From contig JAMZAV010000788.1 of the NCBI GenBank assembly GCA_024449915.1, positions 124,001 through 188,000 of the forward strand: DNA of 64,000 nt, read 5' to 3'. Below are positions 46,501-60,905 of the stretch, one piece after another. The DNA is from Sweltsa coloradensis (lineage: Eukaryota > Arthropoda > Insecta > Plecoptera > Chloroperlidae). Every line of letters begins with the position of its first letter. Position 1 is the stretch's first letter. Both the position numbers and the translations under genes were made by a program. Below the pieces are notes generated by a model. That model saw only the letters and a program-made list of their open reading frames with translations. It was not told the DNA's origin and made no database searches.

Positions 46501-46652
46501 GATGCGTTTGTATGTGGAATTAAGTTTCTTTTAAGTACGGTTCCAGGACGTTAAATTGTAACAATATGGTGAGAAGTTCCGTCAACAAAGCGTAAATACC
46601 GTTTGGTGTGCGATTGTGCGCTTTACCTAGAAAGATTGCGCAAAGGGGGTAA

Positions 46653-47181
46653 TTGGATGAGCGAAGCGAAGACTTCAATTTCACTGAAACCCCCCCCCCC
46701 CCCCAAAAAAAAGGCTCGGGTGTTTTTTTGTATATACTTTCTGTCTGTTCACGCTCTACCCGGCAAACGGCATTTTATGCGATCTTGATGAAAATTGGAG
46801 GGGACCTTCGAAATTTCTTAACTTAGACTTGCCACGTTTTTGGGTAAAATCGAAAAAATATTTCTCATTAATATCATACTTTTACGATTTTTTTCGATTT
46901 ATAATGCCAGAATCCATAGAAATAAAGGTTTGAATATAAGTTTTTTGAGGTGTATAATAATTAACAAGTAACTATAGAAGCTTGACAACAATCACCTACA
47001 ATGCGTATAAAAAGCAAGTTTTCGGGCCTCCAGATATTTAAAATTATATTATAAAAATTATCATTTAACAAAAATGATTTGGCAATGGAACTTGAAGAAG
47101 TAAATAGATCCTACGCATACTAAAAACTAAAAAAAAGCTCATCCATCAACGCGACGAAAAAAGCGTTCGCGAAGCGGCTAG
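46653..47181 (-). mobile_element. ACTAGGAA/CGCTCATCC repeat family, copy 5 (inverted)
   Basis: Begins TTGGATGAGCGAAGCGAAG and ends CTCATCCATCAACGCGACG then GCGGCTAG, the reverse complement of copy 3. C-run at 46690-46704 inside. One internal unit only. Confidence 0.65.
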
Positions 47182-47273
47182 TAGCTAAATATAATAGCGT
47201 AAATGGGAACGTAGAGTTTGTGTCTGGGGGTCTGTTTAATTTGTTGTGGAGATGATTTAATAGAGGTCCATTA

Positions 47274-47493
47274 ACTTAGCCCCCCACATTGGAATTTCCA
47301 AAATGTGAACATATCAACGTTTTGTGCTCGTTTTGTGCTGAAATGAGCCGTATTTAAATCGTTTTGAGCAGCTACGGATAAGTAAATATAGCAACTTCAA
47401 TGTGGGGGGGGGGGGGGCAGAATAACTTAATGACTAGCCCCCCCCCCCCCCGACATTGGAATTTCCAAAATGTGAACATGTCCTCGTTTTGTG
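47274..47493. repeat. Direct duplication with C-run
   Basis: CCCC..ACATTGGAATTTCC and AAAATGTGAACAT..C.. TTTTGTG occur at 47274-47327 and again at 47432-47493. Between them is a run of 14 G at 47405-47418, opposite in sense to the C-runs. Confidence 0.7.
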
Positions 47494-47769
47494 AATAGAA
47501 TAAAGAATAATTTTTATTAAAGTGCAATGTTTAGTCCAATAGATTAATTACAACTGAATTTCTGCAATTTTTATATCAAACATTCAACATGATCAACATT
47601 TTTACAATGTATTTTTTACCTATGTTTGTAGGTAATCTCAAACCACATTACATTTTAGATCCAAGTTCCCTGGTTGGCCATTGTTCGATCGTAGATGACG
47701 TTGGCGCCAACAGGGTTGGTATGTTGACTTTTGTTGTTCCCTTTTAAATAAAGTCCCCCACTGGAAATT

Positions 47770-47840
47770 AGATGTGGCTCAGTGGTTAGAGATGATGATT
47801 GCGTTTTATATGGGGGGGTTGTATCGCCCTAAGAAGTCCT
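47770..47840 (+). repeat. tRNA-like A-box fragment
   Basis: TGTGGCTCAGTGGTTAGAG matches a tRNA A box well. The downstream B box is too diverged to call. Probably a SINE head. Confidence 0.45.
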
Positions 47841-48282
47841 AGAAAGATGGATATAAAGTTGGCTGACTGAAAGAGGAACTATAGAAATTAACAGCAACAT
47901 TAAAAAATACGCATAAGAGCAGTTATAGCGCCCTTAAAATGAGTGGGACAACCTCCCTCTCTGCATGTCAGCCGTGCCAATCTTGAAACAATAGTGACAA
48001 TAGTATAATGATTGTACGGTAACCGCGAACAAAATAAATAGTACATAAGACGTTATTTCAGAAAATAATTTACAAATTGGGTAGGGCAGGTAGGTCATAT
48101 GCCACCTAAATACTCTCTTCAACCTTGATCAAAAGATTTATAAACATGTCCCCCTAACTGTAATGGGGCATTTCTAACCCCTTAAGTTGAAATAAAAGGT
48201 AAAAATCACATCGAACCTATAAAACTAGTTGATAAATGAAACCGTAAAAAAAAAAATAAACAAATAAATAAAAAAAAAAAAA

Positions 48283-48466
48283 AGGTTTTAAAAAGTTACT
48301 GTGTTTTCATTCATCATTCAGCCATCATTTCAGCAATCTTTCTTTAACATTTAAGTGAAGAAAAAAAAAATTATATTATATTATTATATATTATATTTAA
48401 TAAAAGGGTTTAAAAAGTTACTGTTATCATTCATCATTCAGCCATCTTTCTTTGACATTTAAGTGA
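48283..48466. repeat. Duplicated unit of about 65-75 bp
   Basis: TTTAAAAAGTTACTGT, TTCATCATTCAGCCATC and CTTTCTTT.ACATTTAAGTGA recur at 48283-48357 and 48404-48466, separated by an A- and TA-rich stretch. Confidence 0.75.
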
Positions 48467-49179
48467 TCGGTCCGACCCATCGAGCTTCCGACCACTACAC
48501 TGAGCAGGTGCATAATTCACAGAACTGTAATCACATACTTCCCCACACACACATATCACATAACCTAACCCCCCCCCCCTCCACCAGTATAATATCTTGC
48601 ACCAACTAAAATCGAACTGGTTGAACAGCACTGCGTAAGAGCAAAATTCACGATGATAATAATGACGATGATGTTATAGTATAAAGCCATGAGGACGATA
48701 TCGATATTGGTACGTCAGAAGGACGGCAGGTTGAGTTCCGATATGCGACTTGGATGGAAGTGGTAATGTAACTGGCAAGACGAAGGTTATTACAGTCATT
48801 TACGCCTTGTTTCAGAACTTAGAAGAACATTGCACTATATAATTCTGTAAAAACATTAACAAATGTGATGTGACATTTGTTATGGAGAAAAGCACCCCTA
48901 TGCATCACTTAATTGTTTGTCCGTTCGTCTGTGCGTGCCCTCCGATTAACATAACGTTTTTTGTTGGCCTTGCTCTTGAACAAGGATGATACAGGCAGAA
49001 TGTTTTGGGGTTAGGGGTTGGGGTTTTCCTTTTATAAAGGGTCGATCGTATATTATATTCGATACCTCTTAACAAAATATTTCAATTCTGGATGAGATTT
49101 TTTATTTGTGTTCTTTAACTATCTGTTAAGCAGTTTCGCTCCCTATTTTGCATACCCGGTACTCCCTACCCGTAATTGT

Positions 49180-52100
49180 TTTAATTTTATCTCCGGAATT
49201 TCAATGTACAGTTAAAATTGTAGCCGTAAATAAAATAACTGTAATGCTTCTGGTTGGTGGTTGGGGGAGATTTAACAAGTTACCCGGCATTTAAATTTAC
49301 TTGTCGCGTGAACTTAATTAACAATGAAGCATGACAATCAGTACAAACGAGCATGCATCGAGTCGGCAAAGCACGTATTCAAAGAAAAAATGAAACAGTT
49401 CTTACGAATTTTGTATTACCATTTTTGTTGATGCATACTCCAATAGTTGTGACATTTGTGAAAAGTACTACTCACCCATGTTAATTACAAAGTGTACAAT
49501 TTAAGACACTCTCATTCTAAATGTATGTATTTATTTATTTATTGAACGTTCTACTTAGATATAAAAACTGGTATCCTACTATATTTTGACTTTATGAAAT
49601 TGTTATTTTAGATGTGTAACGCATCTTTAATATTTTGCGTGGTACGATTTTTTCCTATGCCGGTAAAATACAATCCCGTACCGGCAAACGAAAGAATGGT
49701 AGTATATAATGCATAAATAGAAAAACAAGAACAACCCCGTTTTGGACTTCTGTATGTTTTTACTCCCGCAATTACCGAAATACATATTTTTGAAAAACAC
49801 AAGTCTACTTATTAGCCTACAAGTGTTATCAGCGTTGTGTTTGATCGACCTGCTTTCTTTTTTGTCGGTTACGTGTAAAATCCATCTTTTCAGGGAATGT
49901 TAGCTGGTTACACGCACAAGCCCGGGTGGTCACCCCCCCCCCCCCCCAGACACCATTTCGAAGCTTATTTTTTAAAGAGCACATAAAGTAGTTTGTGGGG
50001 GGTACATCAGTCACTTTATAATTCAACAGTCATCTTAAGTAAAACGAGCATGCTGTGCATGTATGTTTTGGCATTACTTCAAACAATAAGTCACAAGTTG
50101 GGTGCCCTAAAACCCCACTAACTAATAAGTCACAATTTCCTAAAACGGGCCACTTCCCATTGATACTTACTATAGTACAATTTTTTATTTATTTTTAGAT
50201 CGCAGATAGTTTCTGTAAATGTTAAAAGTTATATCGTTTTCAAAACCCAAACGCAGAATGTTTTGTGTTATAGTTTTTGAGATAGTCATTCAAAGTTATG
50301 TCAAAACTGCCTCTGTTATTGTGCATAACACAAATTTATATATACATATTAAGGCAACAATAATTTGATTGATTATATATCTAGTTGAAATTTTACCTCC
50401 AACATTAATTGAGTGTATTCTTGTAATCAAACAAAACATCACGAAATAAGGTAGCCTGTAGTGATTCTTTTTCGCCTCCTACTTCTGGGGCTTTGTCCCA
50501 GACCCAGACCTCTAACCCCCCAACCCCCACGAAAATATTTCTAATAGTTATACCCAAGTGGGTTTACTTGAGTAGGTCGTAACGGACGTAGATAGGTCTA
50601 TATAGAACCAAGGACACGGGTACAAATGCCGCCTATATTAGGAGTGCTAGTTTTTATTTCTATGTTTTAAACCATATAATAACACTTCTAAATGGTTATA
50701 AAACCATCGCCAACTGATAGTAAAACAAGTAAATAATGTAGATAATTAGTAATTTCTTTCAACACATTTATTTGCACTATTCACCGACCTCCCTTTTAGT
50801 AGACTGGGCCCACGTTTTAGTATCATCTAAAACCTAGATAACAAAGGTTAATCATTGGCTTCGGGATCACACTGCAGTGTTGTCTGGGTGTGACACTTAT
50901 GTCATGATTAATTGTCTGTGTCACTGTTTAGCAATGGAAGAAGTCGAAAAGAACATACGATGCAATGTTTTACTTTTTAAAACGAAATTTCGTAAAACAT
51001 AAAAAAAATAAAACGCACAAGGCATGTACTACTGTAATTTGTAATCCTCCTTCACAGGCAACACCATTAATCGTATTTTATATCAGAAACTTGACAGCAA
51101 ATACCACGACCAGTAAACATATCAACTCAACTTATAATAATAATCAGCACAGTCAAACTTCAAGTACAAACATTATAATATAAGTACATTTATTACACTC
51201 GCGTTGGGATGATGGAAGCATTCATACACATGATATATTTTATTTATATTTCTTAAGATAACAATTTAACAACCATAATCATTCATTAGGTTGCTACTAA
51301 AAAATGTCAAATAAAACATGGACCATAAATTTTATTTTTTATTTAAGATAAAAGGGTTTATTAACAATGAGAATAAAAACATTTGTAAACATGAATGTAC
51401 GAAGTAACCCATCAGTATTTCAGATAACACCAGCCATATACGCACTTTATTATTGATCAAACATTAGACTGTTGATCGCACGCAATACGCGAAACGTCAG
51501 TATGAAGACGAAGTAAAAACGATTTTTAAAAGAAACTTCGGTTGAACGCAGAATAAGTCCGTTAGAGGTTAGAGGACATAACAAACTTGGAATATTATCC
51601 ATTCTATTTGTATTTAATAATTCTCTATTTTTTATATATATATTTTTTTATAAATGTGATTCGTCAAATGTACGAGACGCTCTTTCATTCCCAAAACAAA
51701 GACGAATAATGGGAATGAATCCTACAAGCCAGTCCTTAGATGTTTCTATCTCGATACATGAAAAGGGTGACAAAGAGTAAATTCCCGTTATACACAGTGC
51801 TCGTAAACTGACAAAGTTCACATATAAAAATTATGTAATTTTAAAACGGTTTCTATTTGTAGAATGTTATCCCATCTCAACGCAATGTTCAATAATAGTA
51901 AAGTTTACTACGTTCTGAAAATATGTTTTCTTGTAACCAATAATAATTATAATTTACCTATAGCAAAAACAATATTCTCCTGTCTCCAAAAATATTTTAT
52001 ACTTCTACTTAATCTCAGTCACGGTTTGCCTAACGAGCGTAGCGTGTTATAACTTTGCTTCCTGTGATTGTGTGACGAAATGTAATCCAGAACAATGGCT

Positions 52101-55100
52101 TCTATGCACTGCACTCTCAATCATCACTAATAATAGCACTCCTAACAACATACACGTGTTGCAAGTGCAGTGCGAAGACTACATTTGGCACTATGCACGA
52201 TTTCTGGTCTCGTGACTTTCCAAATCATTAAATATATATTAATATATGTATAAGCAATTGAAGTTATTAGCCAAGGTTAATAAACATGAATACAAGTTAT
52301 AACAAAGATAATATTTTCAAGGATTAATGTTAAGTATTTGTAATTTTAAAATTAAGGAATTCCAAAATTAAATTATGCACTGTGTTGGGAACGTTTTTAG
52401 TAGTCCGTGCATTAATGAAAGTTAATTGCACTATTTACAGTACACGCAATGGTAGTAGTGTACCTCCTCTCACAATGACGAACAACGAAATTTGCAGTCT
52501 ATAGATCATGCCCGAAGGTTCAGATCTTACTTTCATTACAGATATGTACGTATAAGTAGTATCCTAAACAGAGAAAAGAGCCTACTATTCTTGTCCTACG
52601 TTTCTTCCAATGTTGAAGTATGCTTGGTGGAGGTGCCGGGTTCAGGTTCATAGATTTCCGTGGCCCCCACGGTCATCAGTCATTATTAGAAGTAAGTGTA
52701 TAGCATTTAAAAGTGTCATTTTATAGCGTTTCGTAGCATCTATTTAGAGGCATTAAAAAAATTTGTGTATGAAGTTTCACACATATTTCACACTTCATTT
52801 TTCACTTAATTTCATTTTTTCATATTCTGTAGGCCCTAACCAATTTTACTTATTGTTAATTAATGTAATATGTATAAATGTAAATGAAAATTTTATTTTT
52901 GTTAGACTGTGTATTTAGGCAACGCAGAGCTTTGTTTAAAATAAAATAAAGTTGAACTACATGTTTTTATTTTGAAGTGTCATCAAGTTTGAATTAATAT
53001 CAACTGAATTAAATTTTTTTATGAACAATAGATACTATGTTTAAAATTGGACTAAAGAACCTTAGTTTTAAATGGGAGAATTGCGCTTTGTACCATGTAC
53101 TAAGCACTATTTCAAGTAACGCACTTTGTTTAAGCGCAACGCAAAGAAAAAACACAAGTCAATAAGAAGTCAAGTTCAGTTTTATCCTGAGTCTTGAAAC
53201 ACACACATGGCATGAAAACAAAAGTGTTACATCTAGAGGAGATTTGATCCCAAATGCATATTTATATGTATTCATTGTTGACTCATTATAAACCAGTTAT
53301 CAATAGATAAAAACAGAAAGTCGAACAACAAAACATTTAGGCCTTTAGGCTACGCCATAGAAGAAACAGGCACAAGTATACAAGGTTCTTATAGGTTGTG
53401 TCAATGTCAACGTTTCTTGTTAGCGTAACAGTGTCAACAGCAAAGTGGGGCTACGTACTAAATACTATTAGCGAATGCGTTTTTTAATTGTAAGACAACT
53501 TTCATTCATAGTTTATTGAAATGCTGACTGTGACATATTGTACAAGAATTGCTTGTCATGCACAGATTATATTAACTGTAAATAACATAAAAATAAAAGG
53601 TTCATTTAACTGTCATCCCGCAAGAGAAAGTGTGGAAATGCAATGTATCATTTTATAAATTATTTTATCGGGATCGCCGATTGTTGCTTGTAAAAATTTC
53701 ATTTTGGTTGGTATATTTGTTTTTAGCTGACACGCTTCTTCGTGTATCTATTAGCCTCAATGAAAGTTTTTGTCGAATAGTTAACTTAGGTCGTGAGTAT
53801 GAATTTGAGAGAATAAGCTTCCATTTTAATGATTTCAATGTAAATTTATATGAATTTACATTCATTTAACCCATATTAAAAAACTGTTATATAATAAATA
53901 TAATATAATAATAATAACGGATTGTAATTAAATATTCAGTGGTTTTTGCGTACAAATGACAAATTCAATAACAGGATACATTATAAGTAACAAAAATCGT
54001 AAGCAATTGAATATGAATGGGTGGTATTTATTTAGCATGGTACCGTCATGAAAGATGTGCAGGTTTTGACACATCACTTTAGTTGCCACCCACCTATTCG
54101 GGGCTGCGGCTTGGGGGGGGGGGGCTAAACAAAACACCTTGCATTGCGTGAAGTAAATTGGGTCAGGTATATTGGACCTCCAGAAAATGTGAATACTTTT
54201 TGGAGAGTCTTTCTAAGATCTAGCTTAACTATATTTTGAGAAATATCATATTTTACAGATAATATTTCACCGTGTTCGATTATTTTTTAAACTTTTAAAT
54301 CGTTTATTTAAATTTAAAACAACCGAATGCAGCGAAATAACCCGCAAAATATACGATTTAAAAAAATAGAATCATGTTTGATATACACAAACTTTCTATT
54401 TTTTTTTAGCACGAAAACGACGGTTGGGTAAGCCTACGTCTACGTCTTACCTCCTACCCAGAACGACGCTACTACGTATATTTTATTTATTTATCTAAAT
54501 CTAAACTATTAAAAATATACATTATTCGTAATTTAAAACAATACAAAAGTATTATAAAATTTAAAAATACAATAAATACAGTAGGTACGTAAAATTGAAT
54601 AACAAAAATTTAAATATAAAAAACGCACTAAACTGAAAATCCAAGATGGATACATTAGAACTTTTGTTTTATAAATAGCAAAATGACAAACAAGCAGAAC
54701 CACTGACGTTATAAAATACAAAACCCAGTGTGAAGGTGAGAGCTATCATTCTTGTTATGTCAGATGAATTTCTTGCCACAAGTAATGATTAAATCCTGAT
54801 GTTTTCACGAGAACATAAAGCGCGGGAACTTATGTAAAGTGGGTGCAACAGCCGGCGAGATAGCCTTGACCTGGTCTTTATGATAAAAGTGCATTTCTTG
54901 CAACAAACTGCATCTATCTTATGAAATCATTTACAAGTAGGACTTGAATTAACCCACTTTGACGCGTTTGTGACAGAATACCGCAAGGACGTGCACTGGC
55001 ACGCCTCTATGACAGTCATAATATGCAACCAGGTTAATAGAAACGATAAGTTGGTATAATTTGCGAATTCTTTGAAATTTCAGTACAAACGACCACAGTC

Positions 55101-56288
55101 CACACGAATTTATGTATGGCCTATTGATTATTTCGAACACCCAAAAAATCACTTGGAAATTAAAAATGTTTATATCCTAATAAGCATCCTAGGACCAACG
55201 ACATTTCCATTGGGTTGATCCTCCAGAAGTTTACTAAAAATAATATTGGGTGGAATGCATATATACACTCGCGTGTATACTCCAATATGACTAAAAAAAA
55301 TTGTAAAATAAATTAACAACATTCTCTCAATGATATCACTGATTTAAGATCTTTTAAACATTTTTCGTCACTAAAGCAGCTTACATTAATGACTAAGTTT
55401 TACCTTTTAATATAGGCCTAGACATAAGATTAGTGTCGTTCATATATTAATTGACTCATTTTATAAAATGTGTAGTATTATGATGTGCTCAAATTATTGC
55501 GGTTCTTTTAGTATATCGATTATTTTTATTTCATTCGTGCGTTATTGTTATGTTGCCATGTCTTCAGTAACTCCTGAAAAATGCTTTATTTTTTTAAAAT
55601 CTTGAATGAACTTTGTGTATTCGAAGGTAAAAAATTCAACTCAACTCCATCACTGCCAATATTACTAATCAGCCAGCCGTTGTGAACCCCCAGTTATAAA
55701 GTTTAAACAAAAGTTCCCGCGTGAGGCTGTCGTGTCGTCCATGCACAGGACGTACAAGGACGGCTGGCCGGCACGCCACTGCCGCATCACAGACATCAAC
55801 GTGGTTTATAAACGAAACAAAGCTTGTTTGTCGTCAATTAGTCTCTTTCTTCTTCCGCAAACAAACAAGGCGGACGTAGTGAGTAGGAGTGCAAGACGCA
55901 ACGGGAAGTTTAGCTTCCGCAAACTCGAGATAGTAGCCAGGCCACACGACAACGCTCAAACGGTACATCCATCTGTCCCGTCAGGTGGAAGGAAATGGAA
56001 AAGATAATTGTACTAAAGGTCGGTCTACATACACCTTTCTAAGAGCTAGCAGGCGAAATATTCCCACCAATATTAAATCCACGCGACATCACAGTTTTTG
56101 TAGTCGTTTCACTAGAACGCTGTAAAATATCGACAAAGTAATAATTAAGGGGAGTAGTAGTAATGTAGTTTTGATGACTGAACTATGCCTGCATGATACA
56201 ATATTTAAACGTTATCGTAAGTAAGTTCTTATATCGAAATTTAATTGATTAAATACATATTTGAATTAAAATTAAAGAACATACATAA
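49180..56288. other. No gene recognised
   Basis: AT-rich sequence with short C-runs (for example 49934-49948), and a CpG-rich patch at 55700-56010 with open frames on both strands but no family signature. Confidence 0.4.
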
Positions 56289-57112
56289 CTAGGAAGCTTC
56301 ACAAACGCTTTTTTCAGGCGCGTTGTTGGAAGAGCGTAATGGTGCATTGCGCTGCCATGTGTTATGCAGATGGTATTTAAATTGATTTCGTTTTCCCATT
56401 GCTATGGCCTGCGAGGCACGCTTGGTATTTTTTACGACGACGACATGAGAATCAGGGGCGCACATTACATTACACACTAGATTACAATCGAATAAAGCAT
56501 GTACGTGTTATAAGTCAAAGAAATTTTTTAAACGAAAAAAGCATAAAATTGCGATTCTCATGTGAAATAATTTTTCGATTGCGCTCAAATTTCACATGAA
56601 TATATTAATTCATTAAATTAAGGTTCTGTGAAAAAATCATTACAATCGGATAAAGCATGTAGGTGTTATAAGTCGAAGAAATGTTAAAAAAACGAAAAAA
56701 AAGCGTAAAATTGCAATTTTCATGAGAACTAATTTTCAGAAGCGCTCAAATTTCACAAGAATATATTAATTCATAAAATTAAGGTTCTGTGAAAAAATCA
56801 TTACAATCGGATATTTCATAACATAATATAATATAAGTCAAAGAAGTTTTTTTAGAATTTTTTCGAATCGAAAAAAAATCGTAAAATTGCGATTTTCATG
56901 ATAAACAATTTTCGATTGCGCTCAAAAACGTGGCAGTTTTAAGTTCAGAGATTTCGAAGGCCTCCAGAAAATTTCATCGCAAATGGAGTATCGGTTTAGC
57001 CGGAATCGTGTTAACAAAAACACAAAAATACAAACAGAAAAAAAGAAAAAAATTCCGGATATTTTCTCCGGTGTAGTGGAATGGAATCTTCGCTTCGCTC
57101 GCTACGCTCATC
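56289..57112 (+). mobile_element. ACTAGGAA/CGCTCATCC repeat family, copy 6
   Basis: Starts CTAGGAAGCTTCACAAACGC, GGCGCGTTGTTGGAAGAGCG, ends GCTCGCTACGCTCATC. Three internal units near 56552, 56716 and 56895. Confidence 0.7.
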
Positions 57113-58799
57113 AGTTGTACGCATAAACAATTCAGGAGTTTACCTTATACTGTAGAACCATTGAGTATAGAACATAATAGCTACCATATTTCTCTCAAGC
57201 CCAACAGACATTAACCAAACTAATTGCCTCCGGTCATTATGATAGAGCGACTAACATTCGTTACAGACTAATTTTGTCACGACGCTTCCAATTAGTAAAA
57301 CGATTACTAATAACGTTAATGCATATTGCAAGTCTATTTCGGTGTCTTATGTACACTAATTAATTGACACTTCAAAATATGCGTTCAATGGATAAACGAA
57401 TGAATGTGATGACACATGAACTAATTGATAGCTGTTTATAATTATTGTTAATGCATATTGTGTAATTAAAGTCACACAATAATTGACATTGAAATTGTTA
57501 AAAACGTGTGTTCTGCAAAACGTATACAAGTCACGTCCAGCGAGCAGAATGTAGAGAAAGAAATGCAAATGAGTGAGTCCAATTGAAGAATTAGGTTGTC
57601 ACATCTTGAATCGATATATAGGTCAGTTTGACCAGCGCAACGTGAAGGTCCTACATGAACGAAAGAGGGCGACTCAATAACTAATGGTGTTTTGACTATT
57701 CTTGAACTTGCAAGTATGGAATTATTAATAAGTTGTGACGGTATAACTGGAATCGTAGACCCGTCTAACAGTATTAATAATGCGAATTGATTTAATTATT
57801 GTCTATTATTAGATACCGTTCTACAGGAAATGGTCAATGGTTATTAAATTAAAATGCAGATTTATAAATAGTAATGTATCGTTTGACATAATAAGGGTTA
57901 GTGAAGATTTTAAATTCAAAGCATTTCAAAATTTCAAAAATAATTAAGTAAAATAATAGCTGTAAAGAAAAAGGGAAGAAAAAAAATAACAGTTAAAAAT
58001 ATTAAAACACACTAGACTTGTAGGACTATGTTACCACAAACGAATTACACAATGAACCTGTAACCGCTCGCTGCGCGGACGCTCAGCGTCTAGAGCTATA
58101 TATAGAGTGCTGTACTATAGTACCTATTTTTCGGATTACATGAAGGGAAATCAACATTGTCTTGTTCTGTTTCACCCTCCAAAGGATAACTAAATACTCA
58201 TTTCTCTTCCTAGACCTTTTTTCATTTAAATAAATTGTATTTGGAGTTCAGTTGACGACTCAGTTGATGACAGTTGAACTGATGTTCAGTGGGGGACAGT
58301 TAATCAAAGCGACCAAGCCAACCCTGTAGGCCCCGACGCAATCGACGAGTGAGCAATAACCAACCAAAGATCGATATTTATAATAGGAAATATAGCAATC
58401 AGTGGTATGGACAGTGCGAACACCCGCAATCAACGCCAGAATCAACGAGGCCGATTTAGACCAACCTTGAATTTATTATGTGCCTCGTTGCTAGGACGGC
58501 TCCAAAGTCACCGTTTACAACCTCCTAAGATAAGAACTGATGGACTTAAGTCCAAATCAGAATTTTAAAAAAAAAATCGTGCAAGCCCTCAAAGTCCATA
58601 AAATTTGCAATTATTTGTAGATAATTAAAAATTGTGTGTTACCAAACGGGGTCAAAATAATTGAAACAATCCTTGTACGAGGATTGATTAACTTTTCTGA
58701 GTATGCACACAAATATCTTGATCGACAGAAAAATCTAGGCGTAGTTCAAAAAGTACGAATGCATATTTTCGGCGTTATTCATCATAGCGTTATCATGCT
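57113..58799. other. No gene recognised
   Basis: AT-rich; nothing beyond short open frames without family signature. Confidence 0.4.
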
Positions 58800-59045
58800 A
58801 ATTTGATTGAGATTTCGAACTGGGTCGTCGTCGGGGAACTTTCCCCCTCCCTTTGACTACCTCCCCGACGGCGACGACAATGACAACACGGACGGATTAT
58901 GACACAGACGGAGACGACCACGACGTAGGGGAACCCCTGCCCTCCCCATACGCTTGTGGCTGGTTCTGACCAGCACATGCCTGTCCACCCCTTGTCCCCC
59001 GCGTCATCCCTTACGTCCCTCCCTTCGTCTCGATTAGCCAAGTTG
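58800..59045 (-). repeat. Dispersed repeat with CTGGTTCTGACCAGCA, copy 2
   Basis: Same ordered words as 26700-27110, with the minus-strand translation GWTGMCWSEPAT. Confirms the segment is repetitive and not a unique gene. Confidence 0.55.
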
Positions 59046-59159
59046 CATAAATATGAGTCGTTAAACAATATCCAATCAAAATTCGAACTTTTTCCATTCG
59101 TACACAATGCTGCTACTGTTAACAGTGCTAAGCGGTTAACCTCCTGTGATTATGACGAA

Positions 59160-59400
59160 TCCATGACGAACTTCATCAACTGCCCTTGAACACGCATGCG
59201 CCCACGACAACGAGGGGAATAGGAGAAAGATCCACTGACGTCATCAGACGTCTCCTTGACCACGGTCTACTTTCTGTGCGGTAGTTGCGACTTATGTTGC
59301 ATGAACCTTCCTTCCGTATCCGCTTCGAGCGTTGCAAGTCTTTCATTATTGTGAATCACCGACAGTAATTTAACCACCTCCGCTTCCCGCCATCTTGCAC
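59160..59400 (-). promoter_or_regulatory. CpG-rich promoter-like patch with CRE and YY1 motifs
   Basis: TGACGTCA, a full cAMP-response-element palindrome, lies at about 59233-59240. The minus strand of 59387-59398 reads CAAGATGGCGGG, a canonical YY1-type motif. Could be a distal 5' start for the SLC6 gene or for an unseen gene. Confidence 0.3.
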
Positions 59401-60726
59401 TAAACTCATCCAGATTATTTCTTTGTTGTTGGTATCATTCGTCATCGTAACTGTCACAAGCTGCCGGAACTCGTAAACGGGGCGACTCATTACTTTATAT
59501 TGCATGAAAACGGAACTTTGATACTGAATATTATTAGCCAATTGATTTTTATACCGGGCATAATAAGAACAATATTAAAATAATATTTTGTCGCATAATA
59601 GTTTCCGTGGAAAATTTTCATTTAAACCAACCTAAGGCAGCCCTATCGGCGCCGACGCCATCGACGAGCGAACAATAGCCCGCTAGAGACTGGAATTTTA
59701 AAAATAAATATGAACCGAACGATTACACGAGCAAAAACCTGCAAAACCTTGCGCAGATCTTTCCTGCTTCGTTTAATTTAATTGGGTACGGTACTTTAAA
59801 GTGTTAAAATATCACCAATTGAATGGAAATATTGGTTGGATTGTTAGTGTATGATATTTGAATTGATGAAGCCGATGGTTGTAACATTGCAATTGATTTA
59901 CAAATATGCACATGAGGTTTTCAATTTCATGTTTATGCACACATTTATGACAAGACTTTATTGCAGACGTAATGATTTAATAACATGATCAGTATATATA
60001 TAATTGGGTTTTAAATTTTAAGTAATTTTTTTTTAATGAGTAGACTCCATAAAAAGTATATAAAATGTATTATTTAAACCGATTTAAACGTATGTAACGT
60101 TTAACAAAAAATATTTAGGCAAACTGACTTGAGTACAACGCTCAAATTGTTTATAATAATATTGTGTCTTTCTCTTAAAAAAGTGTAAACTTCTTAGCAC
60201 AACTTTTAATGCGACAAATGAAAAAATTTAAACATTGAAAAAAAACATAAAATATTATAATTTAAACGAAGTTCTTAATTTTATCACATTATTAATTTTG
60301 AAACAATAAACATTAGCATCTGAGTCCACCAAGGCTTATCATTCTTATTGAATTGAAAAAAATTAGACTTTAAAAAATATAGCACGAATACAATAAATGC
60401 AAATGACAATCTCAGCCGCCTACTTCCTCAATTAGTATTCTAAAGCCACCAGCATGCGATTCAACGCTGAGGTGAGACGTTGCTGAGGTAACACGTCTAG
60501 GAGTTATTCAAATCATATACCTATTAAAAAGTAAAAGCGCTTACCAAACTAGATTTAATGAGTTTAACCTCCAAAGTATAGCTATATAGCTAACTTGCCG
60601 AACTGAACACAAACCACTATTGCTACTATTTTTACTATTATTTATACTATAGAACCGCGTGGCGATAAGGCTAACTACTACAACAACGAAACATATTAGA
60701 TTAAACGAGGGATAAGCCACAATGTA

Positions 60727-60905
60727 TTCAGGACGCAAACAAAATAAAACAATGCAAATTTAAAAGAAACTAGAAGTAGTGGCCATGGAATCTACTCAAC
60801 AAAGCAAATTTGCCTAAAATTTGAACTTTTTGTTAGATTCCTTCCATAGCCACGACTTATAATTTATAGAAAATTCGGATTGTTTTATTTTGTTTATGTC
60901 CTGAA
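60727..60905. mobile_element. MITE-like element with long imperfect inverted ends
   Basis: TTCAGGAC..AAACAAAATAAAACAAT occurs inverted at the two ends. The pairing continues inside (GTGGCCATGGAATCTA versus TAGATTCC..CCATAGCCAC) and weakly outside, to about 60685 and 60950. Confidence 0.65.

Noticed and set aside
55732..56007. 91-codon plus-strand frame in a CpG-rich patch
   Set aside because: Open frames exist on both strands, and there is no family signature or convincing splice context. May be regulatory sequence.
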